Shown: positions 6,702-12,248 of the stretch, piece by piece
Layout: every line of letters starts with the position of its first letter
Position numbering within the stretch: the first letter of the stretch is position 1
Virus record (IMG/VR): IMGVR_UViG_3300032605_000081
Coordinates: 1-34,714 of that record
Direction: 5' to 3' (one strand)
DNA: 34,714 nucleotides
Origin: a virus
Notes under the pieces: generated by a model
Database searches by the model: none
The model's input: only the letters and a program-made list of their open reading frames with translations
What the model was told of the DNA's origin: nothing
Program-made: the position numbers and the translations under genes

Positions 6702-6796
6702 GTTGGCGTGAGAACCAATGAGAGCCGTTTAGTCTGTGTCTTGCCCCGTAAATAAGGGGTTCTCACCAAGATGCAGATTAAACGGTTTTTGCTTTT
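6702..6796 (+). ncRNA. Candidate small structured RNA with two interleaved helices
   Basis: Helix A: TTGG-CG-TGAGAACC (6703-6716) pairs with GGTTCTCA-CCAA (6758-6769), 12 pairs with a two-base bulge; a 9-bp perfect version is 6708-6716 with 6758-6766. Helix B: CCGTTTAGTCTG (6725-6736) pairs with CAGATTAAACGG (6774-6785), 12 pairs with one G-U, extendable by wobble pairs, and is followed by TTTTTGCTTTT. The order A5-B5-A3-B3 means the helices form a pseudoknot or exclude each other. A smaller CCCC/GGGG hairpin (6744-6747 with 6756-6759) competes at A3. With the promoter just upstream, this is a transcribed small RNA or an attenuator. No known RNA family was recognised. Confidence 0.55.
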
Positions 6797-6912
6797 CACG
6801 ACTTCCGTCAGGGAGCGTTATCAAATGGGGTTAAATCGCCCGCACCCAAGAAAGATTGGCCTTGACCACACCCGCAAGCGAGCCACGCAGACTTAAATGG
6901 GTACTGCACAAG

Positions 6913-7070
6913 ACATACGGAATTGGTGGTAAACAAGCGTATGTTCGATTGAACATTAACTCCGGTAGGATTGGTAGCTATTTGTGCATAATTCAATAAA
7001 GGTTATTACTCTGGTAAAGCTATGGATCAGGACTGAATAGCCAACGCTATCCACCCTTGTATAGGCTATT
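6913..7070 (+). other. Cluster of inverted repeats in the non-coding region
   Basis: Pairs seen: ACATACG (6913-6919) with CGTATGT (6938-6944); ATGTTC-GATT-GAACAT (6941-6956), which competes with the first; TAGCT (6975-6979) with AGCTA (7018-7022), enclosing AATAA-AGG-TTATT (6995-7007); AATAGCC (7036-7042) with GGCTATT (7064-7070), followed by AT-rich sequence. They may fold in RNA or mark an origin or protein sites. Confidence 0.35.
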
Positions 7071-7115
7071 TGCTAATTATTTAATAGAATATTTACAACA
7101 AAAAGCAAAAAAGGC

Positions 7116-7144
7116 TTGCACAGACTGTTAAGTTGGCTTAATAT
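7116..7144 (+). promoter_or_regulatory. Early promoter of the plus-strand operon
   Basis: -35 TTGCAC (7116-7121), 17-base spacer, -10 TAATAT (7139-7144). The start is expected at about 7151. The operator-like repeat at 7128-7141 overlaps the spacer and -10. This is the closest match to consensus in the window and should drive 7188 to 11930. Confidence 0.8.
7128..7141. promoter_or_regulatory. Operator-like site TTAAG-N4-CTTAA at the early promoter
   Basis: A perfect 5-bp inverted repeat, centre TTGG, placed over the -10 exactly as at 4490-4503. Confidence 0.6.
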
Positions 7145-7150
7145 CTAGTC

Positions 7151-7183
7151 ATGGCAATTACGCCATACAACAAATACAGGTGA
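7151..7183 (+). CDS. Possible 10-residue leader peptide
   Basis: ATG at the predicted +1 of the early promoter, reading MAITPYNKYR and then TGA. The stop lies inside the AGGTGA ribosome site of the next gene. ATGGC/GCCAT (7151-7166) can form a small hairpin over the start. The -10 to ATG distance equals that of the Cro-like gene. This may be chance; expression is unproven. Confidence 0.25.
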   Translation: MAITPYNKYR

Positions 7184-7187
7184 AATG

Positions 7188-7391
7188 ATGAAATTTAGCA
7201 AACAAAAAATAATGCAACACATTGAACAAAAATTGATTTTGTTGGAACGTGAGTTTGGTTTTGACCCCAACAATGGTTCAGATCAATTAAAAACGGCATC
7301 ACAAGAAACAATTATTGCTTACGGCGAATATGAAGCCTTAAATTCGTTGTGGGATGACATAAACAATGGGTTTGAGTTGGTGCAACCATGA
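7188..7391 (+). CDS. Hypothetical early protein
   Basis: A 67-residue acidic, probably helical protein (start MKFSKQKIMQHIEQKLILLERE). No family is recognised. The ATG at 7188 is preferred over the one at 7185, because AGGTGA then lies four bases upstream, as in the other early genes. It is the first real gene after the early promoter and its stop overlaps the next start (ATGA). Confidence 0.65.
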   Translation: MKFSKQKIMQHIEQKLILLEREFGFDPNNGSDQLKTASQETIIAYGEYEALNSLWDDINNGFELVQP

Positions 7392-7624
7392 CATTACATC
7401 CAGACGCTGGTCGCAACGATCATATACACGGTGATGAACATTTATCCGAGTTTGAAGAATTTAACGTAACCGTGACCGTAACCAAAAAAATCGTCATCAA
7501 CATTCTTGCAAAAGACTCAATTGACGCATTGGAATGTGTCAAAGACAACATGGGGTACGAGTTGTATGTATCCGAGATTGATGACGCAGAAATTATTGAT
7601 ACAAAATATGAGGTATCAGAATGA
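7388..7624 (+). CDS. Hypothetical acidic early protein
   Basis: A 78-residue acidic protein with a His/Asp-rich start (HPDAGRNDHIHGDEH) followed by a beta-rich FNVTVTVTKKIVINI segment and a helix, KDSIDALECVKDNMGY. It suggests a small alpha/beta fold. No family is recognised. It overlaps both neighbours by four bases (ATGA), indicating coupled translation. Confidence 0.65.
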   Translation: MTLHPDAGRNDHIHGDEHLSEFEEFNVTVTVTKKIVINILAKDSIDALECVKDNMGYELYVSEIDDAEIIDTKYEVSE

Positions 7625-7797
7625 GCGAAAAGATTGATTACATGGAGCGTCCCGAATACAAAGGCTTTACGCTTGAGCAATGCGCCACCAGACCGAATAG
7701 CTTGGACTTGCTGTACAAACCTAGTCGTATTGAAAACACCCTTTTTTACCCTGACGGACGGATTCAACATGTCACCCCAACAGACAAAAATAATTGA
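7621..7797 (+). CDS. Hypothetical 58-residue protein
   Basis: The ATG overlaps the previous stop (ATGA). The product starts MSEKIDYMERPEYKGFTLEQ and ends HVTPTDKNN; polar, no membrane segment, no known domain. It overlaps the next gene by 29 bases in another frame, which argues against the longer alternative start of that gene at 7634. Confidence 0.55.
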   Translation: MSEKIDYMERPEYKGFTLEQCATRPNSLDLLYKPSRIENTLFYPDGRIQHVTPTDKNN

Positions 7798-8056
7798 CAC
7801 GGTGATTGCCCAAAACGGTAAGTGGATAAACGCAAGGGCAATCGCTGAGTTAACAGGTGTCAAGGATTACAACGTGCATAAAATTATGACGATGGTGCAG
7901 TATCCTGGCATCCAACGGGCAAAGGTAGCAATGGAAGGCAGTCGTACACCGTTTACCGCATGGCGATTTAGTGGTGCTGATACAAGCTGTGAAGAAGCAA
8001 TTAACTTGGCAAGAAAACACCCTGGAATCTGGGGACAACTGGAGTGGTCAAAATGA
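7769..8056 (+). CDS. Probable winged-helix DNA-binding protein
   Basis: A 95-residue protein. The segment KIIDTVIAQNGKWINARAI followed by AELTGVKDYNVHKIMTMV looks like a winged helix-turn-helix (residues about 5-45), then a wing-like RTPFTAWRF. The ATG at 7769, with GGACGG seven bases ahead, is taken as the start; extending to 7634 would overlap nearly all of the preceding ORF. Its role is probably regulatory or in replication; nothing more specific can be said. Confidence 0.6.
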   Translation: MSPQQTKIIDTVIAQNGKWINARAIAELTGVKDYNVHKIMTMVQYPGIQRAKVAMEGSRTPFTAWRFSGADTSCEEAINLARKHPGIWGQLEWSK

Positions 8057-8196
8057 AAGACGAATGGAAAACGCTGGCGCAGGACGCTGGATTTGATACT
8101 GAATTTATGTCTAAGCTGATGCTGGTGCAGCTTGAAATCTTTGCCGCATTGGTTGAGCGTGCGGTATTTGAAAGTTTGATTGAAGAGGCAAAATGA
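8053..8196 (+). CDS. Hypothetical 47-residue helical protein
   Basis: The ATG overlaps the previous stop (ATGA), and the stop overlaps the next start. The start MKDEWKTLAQDAGF resembles MNKRLRVLAEQAGF of the next gene, so both may share a small LAxxAGF-type module. The rest is an amphipathic helix. Confidence 0.55.
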   Translation: MKDEWKTLAQDAGFDTEFMSKLMLVQLEIFAALVERAVFESLIEEAK

Positions 8197-8459
8197 ATAA
8201 GCGACTTAGGGTATTGGCTGAACAAGCGGGGTTTGTTACATCACACCGTGGGGTCGGAGGCATCGGTTGGATCTGGGTGAGCGACGGCTATCCGATTGAT
8301 AACCAGTTAGAACACTTTGCCGCTTTAGTCCGTGACGATGCGTTAGAAGAGGCGGCGAAACGCATTTATGACCCCAAAGACACTATGGTGTCCATGTCCG
8401 AGGGATGCTGGAGAGAATGCTGCGCCAACGAAATCAGAAAACTTAAGGATAAGCCATGA
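8193..8459 (+). CDS. Hypothetical protein with LAEQAGF start
   Basis: An 88-residue protein with RLRVLAEQAGF at the N-terminus and a later DDALEEAAKRIYD helix and WRECCANEIRKLKD. Small proteins of this pattern are common in phage early regions and have no known function. It overlaps both neighbours by four bases. Confidence 0.65.
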   Translation: MNKRLRVLAEQAGFVTSHRGVGGIGWIWVSDGYPIDNQLEHFAALVRDDALEEAAKRIYDPKDTMVSMSEGCWRECCANEIRKLKDKP

Positions 8460-8635
8460 AGATTTTGAAATGTTCAATTGTGTTTTTACTCGTGCAAATT
8501 TTGTTTGCTTTTTTTGCATGGTTAAGCGGATATAACTTTGATGAACGAGGGGTTCATATTGCAATTGTGGCCTTTATTAGCTTGGTTGTTGGATTGTGGG
8601 CAATCGGGGAATTTTTGAATATTGTTAGGGAATAA
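8456..8635 (+). CDS. Two-helix small membrane protein
   Basis: A 59-residue ORF overlapping the previous stop (ATGA). Two hydrophobic segments, residues about 6-24 and 35-53, are separated by the polar turn SGYNFDERG. No family is recognised. It begins a run of tiny membrane ORFs. Confidence 0.6.
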   Translation: MKILKCSIVFLLVQILFAFFAWLSGYNFDERGVHIAIVAFISLVVGLWAIGEFLNIVRE

Positions 8636-8637
8636 CC

Positions 8638-8706
8638 ATGAACAAACTCGATTTGATTATTGATGCGCTGAAATGCGCCGTTGATATCGGCAAGGAGATG
8701 ACATGA
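8638..8706 (+). CDS. Possible 22-residue peptide
   Basis: A short ORF starting MNKLDLIIDALKCAVDIGKE, two bases after the previous stop. Its stop overlaps the next ATG. It may serve mainly to couple translation; AAGGAG for the next gene lies within it. Confidence 0.4.
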   Translation: MNKLDLIIDALKCAVDIGKEMT

Positions 8707-8813
8707 ACATTGTCATAGCAAGCGTTTGTATTATGTTTGGATTGTGGGGCATGGGATTTTTTATTGGTTTTGGGCTTGAGTGCTTGGGAAAACAACTAAG
8801 GAGATTGAAATGA
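8703..8813 (+). CDS. 36-residue one-helix membrane peptide
   Basis: AAGGAG five bases ahead of the ATG gives a strong start. The product is one hydrophobic helix, rich in Gly and Phe (GLWGMGFFIGFGL), with a basic end KQLRRLK, giving a likely N-out, C-in topology. The stop overlaps the next start. Confidence 0.55.
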   Translation: MNIVIASVCIMFGLWGMGFFIGFGLECLGKQLRRLK

Positions 8814-9319
8814 ACCGTGAACTATTACAAAAAGCATTGGACATAATTAAAAAATCTCGCAGCGGCTATGGCGATGATTATCATTCAGAAGATGAACGTA
8901 ATGTTATTGCAGCACTTGAAGCAGAGTTAGCCAAGCCTGAGCAAGATTGGGATTTACTTGCAAAAACTCAGGAGTCGCTCCGTGAACATATGGCACGGAT
9001 TAAGGAGTTGGAGGCAGAGTTAGCCAAGCAAAAAGCATTGGACAAGAAAGCCGAAAATGCCCGTGAACTAGGGCTGGATTATGAGGTTGAGCAAGAGCCT
9101 GTTGCGTGTATCGTCGGCGGCGAAGTGTACTTAGCGGATGAAATTGATTGGGAAGAACTTGGCGGAACACCGCTATACGCCGCACCACCACGCAAACCGT
9201 GGGTTGGATTGACGATTACAGAGCGTGAGCAAATACAGCAAGAGTGTTTTGGCAAAGTTTTTTACCATATTGCATTTTCTTATGCAATCGAAGCTAAACT
9301 CAAGGAGAAAAACATATGA
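8810..9319 (+). CDS. Phage hypothetical protein with GTPLYAAPP motif
   Basis: A 169-residue protein. The N-terminal two-thirds is helical and coiled-coil-like, with LEAELAKPEQDW and KELEAELAKQKALD repeats. The C-terminal part carries EPVACIVGGEVYLADEIDWEELGGTPLYAAPP then WVGLT, a pattern recalled from many phage proteins of unknown function. The start at 8810 is chosen for AAGGAG seven bases upstream and the ATGA overlap; 8780 would lie inside the previous gene. Confidence 0.7.
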   Translation: MNRELLQKALDIIKKSRSGYGDDYHSEDERNVIAALEAELAKPEQDWDLLAKTQESLREHMARIKELEAELAKQKALDKKAENARELGLDYEVEQEPVACIVGGEVYLADEIDWEELGGTPLYAAPPRKPWVGLTITEREQIQQECFGKVFYHIAFSYAIEAKLKEKNI

Positions 9320-9459
9320 TTGAAATTTTACTAGCCTATACTTTACATTCTTTCGAAGCTAATTGGGGATGGTGGTCACTATTTGGCTGTGCGCTTTTTG
9401 TCAAATATTACCAGTTACTGTTTGTAATGATTGACGTTGCAAAACATATGGGTCTATGA
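9316..9459 (+). CDS. 47-residue membrane peptide
   Basis: The ATG overlaps the previous stop, with CAAGGAG upstream. Aromatic-rich and hydrophobic, with likely membrane segments at residues 3-10 and about 20-40 (WWSLFGCALFVKYYQLLFVM). No family is recognised; coupled to the next ORF by ATGA. Confidence 0.5.
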   Translation: MIEILLAYTLHSFEANWGWWSLFGCALFVKYYQLLFVMIDVAKHMGL

Positions 9460-9539
9460 AATATTACCTATGTGTGTTGGGGGTGTCATTTGTTTTGGCA
9501 CTCATTCTAAAATTTATCGTATGGCGATTGTTAAAATGA
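9456..9539 (+). CDS. 27-residue transmembrane peptide
   Basis: A single hydrophobic helix (core CVLGVSFVLALILKFIV) flanked by Lys and Arg. Its ATG and stop each overlap a neighbour by four bases. Function is unknown. Confidence 0.45.
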   Translation: MKYYLCVLGVSFVLALILKFIVWRLLK

Positions 9540-9910
9540 CATTTGCAGAATGGTGGGCGATGTATCCCCGAAAGGTATCCAGACGGGAAGCCGAAAAAGC
9601 ATGGCATAAGCTGTCACCACAAGATCAAGACTCGGCAAGTGACGCATTGCCAAACCATATACAGTATTGGAAGCTAAAGGATACGTCTAGCGAGTTTATT
9701 CCTCATGCTAGTACATGGATTAATCAAGCTAGATTTGAGGATGAATTAGACATGACAGAAAAGGCGCAGAAAGCCCCTAAATTGCCTTGGTACAGCACAG
9801 AGCAGCTAACGCTAGAAAAAGGCAGGGAAGTTGCAATCAATCCCTTGCCAGGCGAGGACTTTGGTCAGTTTAGGTCTAGGATTGCTAAACGTATAGCGGA
9901 GTTAGCGTAA
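9536..9910 (+). CDS. Replication-protein C-terminal-like domain
   Basis: A 124-residue protein beginning MTFAEWWAMYPRKVSRREAEKAW, with SEFIPHASTWINQARFEDEL at about residues 57-76. The YPxK...KAW...FIPHxxTW(I/L)N...R(F/W)ED pattern is recalled from the C-terminal part of phage O-like replication initiators and related helicase-loader-associated proteins. Here it stands alone. It is the only gene that hints at replication initiation. The ATG at 9536 overlaps the stop of the membrane peptide; an upstream start at 9431 would cover two other ORFs. The replication role is an inference from domain similarity. Confidence 0.65.
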   Translation: MTFAEWWAMYPRKVSRREAEKAWHKLSPQDQDSASDALPNHIQYWKLKDTSSEFIPHASTWINQARFEDELDMTEKAQKAPKLPWYSTEQLTLEKGREVAINPLPGEDFGQFRSRIAKRIAELA

Positions 9911-10173
9911 TGCCTTATGCAAAACCAACATCGCAAATGTCTATTTTTGAAGAACAGCAAGGCTGGGAAGCTGAATGGCAAGATATGCCTGAGTTTGTAC
10001 AGCAAAACTTATTGCCAGAAAAGTCTATAAAAGTAAATTTTGCTTCTATTGAAGATATGAAAAAATTTGCTGATCTTATTGGGCAAATTATTACGATAGA
10101 TACGCAATATGTATGGTTTCCAAAAGCTGAAATTCAAATGCTAAAAAACAAACTTTATGTTGATGAAGAATGA
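9910..10173 (+). CDS. Small protein paired with the glycosyltransferase (MPEF...FADLIGQ type)
   Basis: An 87-residue acidic protein with the pattern WQDMPEFVQQNLLPEKSI, then VNFASIEDMKKFADLIGQ and YVWFPKAEI. This small alpha/beta module is recalled as occurring in phages next to TET-associated-type glycosyltransferases and at the ends of DNA-modification proteins; its function is not known. The start overlaps the previous stop (TAATG), and the next gene begins four bases before its end. Close linkage to the glycosyltransferase suggests a shared role in modifying or recognising DNA. Confidence 0.65.
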   Translation: MPYAKPTSQMSIFEEQQGWEAEWQDMPEFVQQNLLPEKSIKVNFASIEDMKKFADLIGQIITIDTQYVWFPKAEIQMLKNKLYVDEE

Positions 10174-11039
10174 ATCCTGGTTATCCTATTTATATTATTT
10201 CCAAAGGCAGATGGGAAACAAGGCTAACTGCAAAATCCTTGGAAAAAATGAATGTGCCTTATTTAATAGTGGTGGAAAAGCAAGAATATGAAAATTATGC
10301 CAATGTAATTGATAAAAACAAAATATTGATTCTTCCTCAAAAATATTTAGATGAATATGATACGTGTGATGATTTGGAAGCAACAAAGAGTAAGGGGCCT
10401 GGCGCAGCACGAAATTTTTGTTGGGAACATTCCATTCAAAACAATGCTGATTGGCATTGGGTTATGGACGATAACATTAATGGATTTACCAGGCTAAATC
10501 AGAACTTAAAAGTAAAAGTTGGTTCAGGAACAATTTTTAAAGTTTGTGAAGATTTTGTAAATCGTTATGAAAATATTTCCATCGCTGGTTTAAATTATGA
10601 AATGTTTGTCAAACGCAAAGACACGCCACCGCCATTTGTTTTAAATACTAGGATTTATTCTTGTTTGCTTATAAAAAATAGCATCCCTTTTAGATGGCGT
10701 GGTAGATACAATGAAGATACAGATTTATCATTAAGAGTGCTAAAAAATGGAGATTGCACATTACAATTTAATGCTTTTTTGTGCAATAAAGTGACAACTC
10801 AGCGAATGAAAGGCGGAAACACTACAGAATTTTACGAAAAAGAAGGAACATTTAATAAATCTAAAATGCTTGTTGATTTGCATCCAGATGTATCAAGAAT
10901 GTTATGGAAGTTTGATAGACATCATCATTACGTTGATTATGGTGCGTTTAAAAAAAATAGATTGATTAAGAAAGATATTATTGTGCCGCCTGGTGTTAAC
11001 AATTATGGAATGAAACTGATAGAGGTAAATAATGAATGA
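10170..11039 (+). CDS. TET-associated-type glycosyltransferase (candidate DNA base glycosyltransferase)
   Basis: A 289-residue GT-A-like glycosyltransferase. Motifs: PIYIISKGRW at the N-terminus (nucleotide-binding strand); GPGAARNFCWEHS at residues 76-88; WVMDDNINGF with the DD (100-101) in the place of the metal-binding DxD; NEDTDLSLRVLKNG at 181-194; and a C-terminal KGGNTTEFYEKEG. The combination is typical of the family predicted to add sugars to hydroxymethylated bases in phage DNA (TAGT). No TET/JBP oxygenase, hydroxymethylase or hmU/hmC pathway gene is seen elsewhere, so its acceptor is unclear. Other acceptors, such as protein or a base modified by the host, are possible. It is coupled to both neighbours by short overlaps. 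Confidence 0.75.
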   Translation: MNPGYPIYIISKGRWETRLTAKSLEKMNVPYLIVVEKQEYENYANVIDKNKILILPQKYLDEYDTCDDLEATKSKGPGAARNFCWEHSIQNNADWHWVMDDNINGFTRLNQNLKVKVGSGTIFKVCEDFVNRYENISIAGLNYEMFVKRKDTPPPFVLNTRIYSCLLIKNSIPFRWRGRYNEDTDLSLRVLKNGDCTLQFNAFLCNKVTTQRMKGGNTTEFYEKEGTFNKSKMLVDLHPDVSRMLWKFDRHHHYVDYGAFKKNRLIKKDIIVPPGVNNYGMKLIEVNNE

Positions 11040-11361
11040 AGATAACGCTAACGCAGCTATACAATATATTTGGGATAACGCACCTAAATACGCTAAAGCA
11101 CGTCAAGAATTGGCAGAACTGGAAACATTCAAATCTAGCTTAAAAGCGTTGGAGATGAAAAAGCATCCGGATTTGCCTGTGTCGGCGCAAGAGCGTGAAG
11201 CGTATGCTAGTGCCGAATATCAAAATCATTGCAAAGCATTAGGTGAGGCAACGTACAATGTAGAGTTGCTACGTTGGCGATTAGCAACGGCGCAGATGCG
11301 CTTTGATGCGTGGAGATCTGAGCAAGCGAACAACAGAATTATGGATAAGAAATTTATATGA
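11032..11361 (+). CDS. Hypothetical coiled-coil protein (SAQEREAYA type)
   Basis: A 109-residue, mostly helical protein with KSSLKALEMKKHPDLPVSAQ followed by EREAYASAEYQNHCKAL and a C-terminal WRSEQANNRIM. This pattern recurs in small proteins of many proteobacterial phages and has no assigned function. It overlaps the glycosyltransferase by eight bases and the next ORF by four. Confidence 0.7.
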   Translation: MNEDNANAAIQYIWDNAPKYAKARQELAELETFKSSLKALEMKKHPDLPVSAQEREAYASAEYQNHCKALGEATYNVELLRWRLATAQMRFDAWRSEQANNRIMDKKFI

Positions 11362-11504
11362 GTGCATGGTTGATAGTCGTGACGGGATTGATTTATAGTT
11401 ATATCTCCCTTGAGCAAGGGATAAAAGGTAATTATCCACTTGCTATCACCTACTTCGGCTATGCGCTTGGCAATGTCGGACTTTATCTTCTGGCGGACAA
11501 ATGA
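11358..11504 (+). CDS. 48-residue two-helix membrane protein
   Basis: Two hydrophobic segments (residues about 3-18 and 28-45) around a polar EQGIKGNYP turn. The ATG overlaps the previous stop, and the stop overlaps the next start. No family is recognised. Confidence 0.55.
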   Translation: MSAWLIVVTGLIYSYISLEQGIKGNYPLAITYFGYALGNVGLYLLADK

Positions 11505-11686
11505 AAGATTATGCAGAAAGTTATTTTGATTTGACCAAATACACCAAACAATTTTACGAGCAAGCGTTAAAGAACGATTGGGAAGCAGCATTTAAGCAAG
11601 TGTCAAACATTGTTGAACAAGCAGAAATTTTGGCGAAAGAAACTCGGGACAAATACGTTGAACAAGTTAGAAAAGAAACATTATGA
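11501..11686 (+). CDS. Hypothetical 61-residue helical protein
   Basis: A charged, fully helical protein (FYEQALKNDWEAAFKQVSN then EQAEILAKETRDKYVEQVRKE). No family is recognised. Its 3' part overlaps the HNH nuclease frame, by 29 to 77 bases depending on that gene's start. Confidence 0.6.
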   Translation: MKDYAESYFDLTKYTKQFYEQALKNDWEAAFKQVSNIVEQAEILAKETRDKYVEQVRKETL

Positions 11687-11930
11687 TTGTTTGGCATCGT
11701 TTGGTTGCATACTGTGTAACTTTTTGGGATTGGGTGAAACGCCCACGGAAATACACCACATCCGACACGGGGGTTTACGCAAAAACGCACCAGTTATACC
11801 ACTCTGCCCCGAACACCATCGAGGAAACAACGGCGTACATGGTATGGGACGCAAAGCGTTTGAGAAACATTACGGTATCAGCGAAGAGGGATTGCTAGAG
11901 CGATTACAACTCAAAGGCATCAAACCCTAA
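11610..11930 (+). CDS. HNH nuclease, Ref-like (RecA-dependent nuclease type)
   Basis: Up to 106 residues. Zinc and catalytic features: CILC, TEIHHIRHGG, PLCPEHHRG, then VHGMGRKAFEKHYGISEEGLL. This set fits the Ref family (phage P1 Ref, a RecA-dependent HNH nuclease). There is no ATG. Possible TTG starts are 11610 and 11658; the latter gives MNKLEKKHYDCLASFGC, which fits the usual family start better but has only a weak CGGGA ribosome site. Expression by frameshift from the overlapping upstream gene (this frame is +1 to it) is an alternative. It is the last gene of the early operon and its end overlaps the converging metallopeptidase gene. Confidence 0.75.
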   Translation: MLNKQKFWRKKLGTNTLNKLEKKHYDCLASFGCILCNFLGLGETPTEIHHIRHGGLRKNAPVIPLCPEHHRGNNGVHGMGRKAFEKHYGISEEGLLERLQLKGIKP

Positions 11931-12248
11931 TTCGGTTGCCACCTGCGTAGCATACTTTCTAAATACAGCGTCGTGCTTATCCCATCCCGATGTTTTCCAT
12001 CGTTTCATGTGTATCATTTCGTGAGCCATTGTTTTAATGACGGTGTCTAAATGACCGTTTTTAATGCGGGAAATAGTGATAACGTGTCGTTCTTTTTCGT
12101 CATCGTAAATGTATGTCCCCATTACATCGGGGTCGGATGACACGACAAAATAAACATCTGCCCAATCTGGCATTGCCCAATTCTTAAATGGGCGCAATTC
12201 GCACAACATAAGGTAAATTGAGCCAAGATTTTTAGATGTGAATTTCAT
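11904..12248 (-). CDS. SprT-like zinc metallopeptidase
   Basis: A 114-residue protein with the zinc motif MAHEMIH (His76, Glu77, His80) and a third probable ligand in GWDKHDAVFRKYA (His92). Small SprT-like or gluzincin-like domains of this kind are frequent in phages, with unknown substrates; in cells SprT/Spartan proteases act on DNA-bound proteins. The start overlaps the stop of the phosphoesterase gene by four bases. The 3' end overlaps the HNH gene tail to tail by 27 bases. Confidence 0.8.
   Translation of the reverse strand: MKFTSKNLGSIYLMLCELRPFKNWAMPDWADVYFVVSSDPDVMGTYIYDDEKERHVITISRIKNGHLDTVIKTMAHEMIHMKRWKTSGWDKHDAVFRKYATQVATELGFDAFEL

Larger units (their letters stand above)
6611..7184 (+). 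other. Non-coding control region of about 570 bp
   Basis: No convincing protein gene lies here. It holds a possible terminator after the Cro-like gene (6643-6687), an extended -10 promoter (6687-6695), a structured RNA candidate (6702-6796), a second series of inverted repeats (6913-7070) and the early promoter (7116-7144). Such a block beside the early promoters could also hold the replication origin, but no iterons were noticed. Confidence 0.7.

Noticed and set aside
6702-6796. CRISPR-repeat mimic or tracrRNA-like anti-CRISPR RNA
   Set aside because: Promoter plus hairpin plus T-run recalls such RNAs, but the stems do not match any CRISPR repeat I know and there is no direct repeat.
6771-6896. 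A 41-codon plus-strand ORF in the non-coding region
   Set aside because: Its ATG lies inside helix B of the RNA candidate, there is no ribosome site at a usable distance, and the product resembles no known protein. It is kept only as a possibility that the RNA controls its translation.
6936-6960. tRNA T-arm-like sequence (GTTCGATT)
   Set aside because: The loop resembles a T-loop, but the flanking bases do not pair as a five-base arm, and no acceptor or anticodon arm fits. No tRNA was found in the window.
6808-6996. A 62-codon minus-strand ORF
   Set aside because: No ribosome site, no promoter, runs against the early transcripts and lies over inverted repeats. Probably chance.
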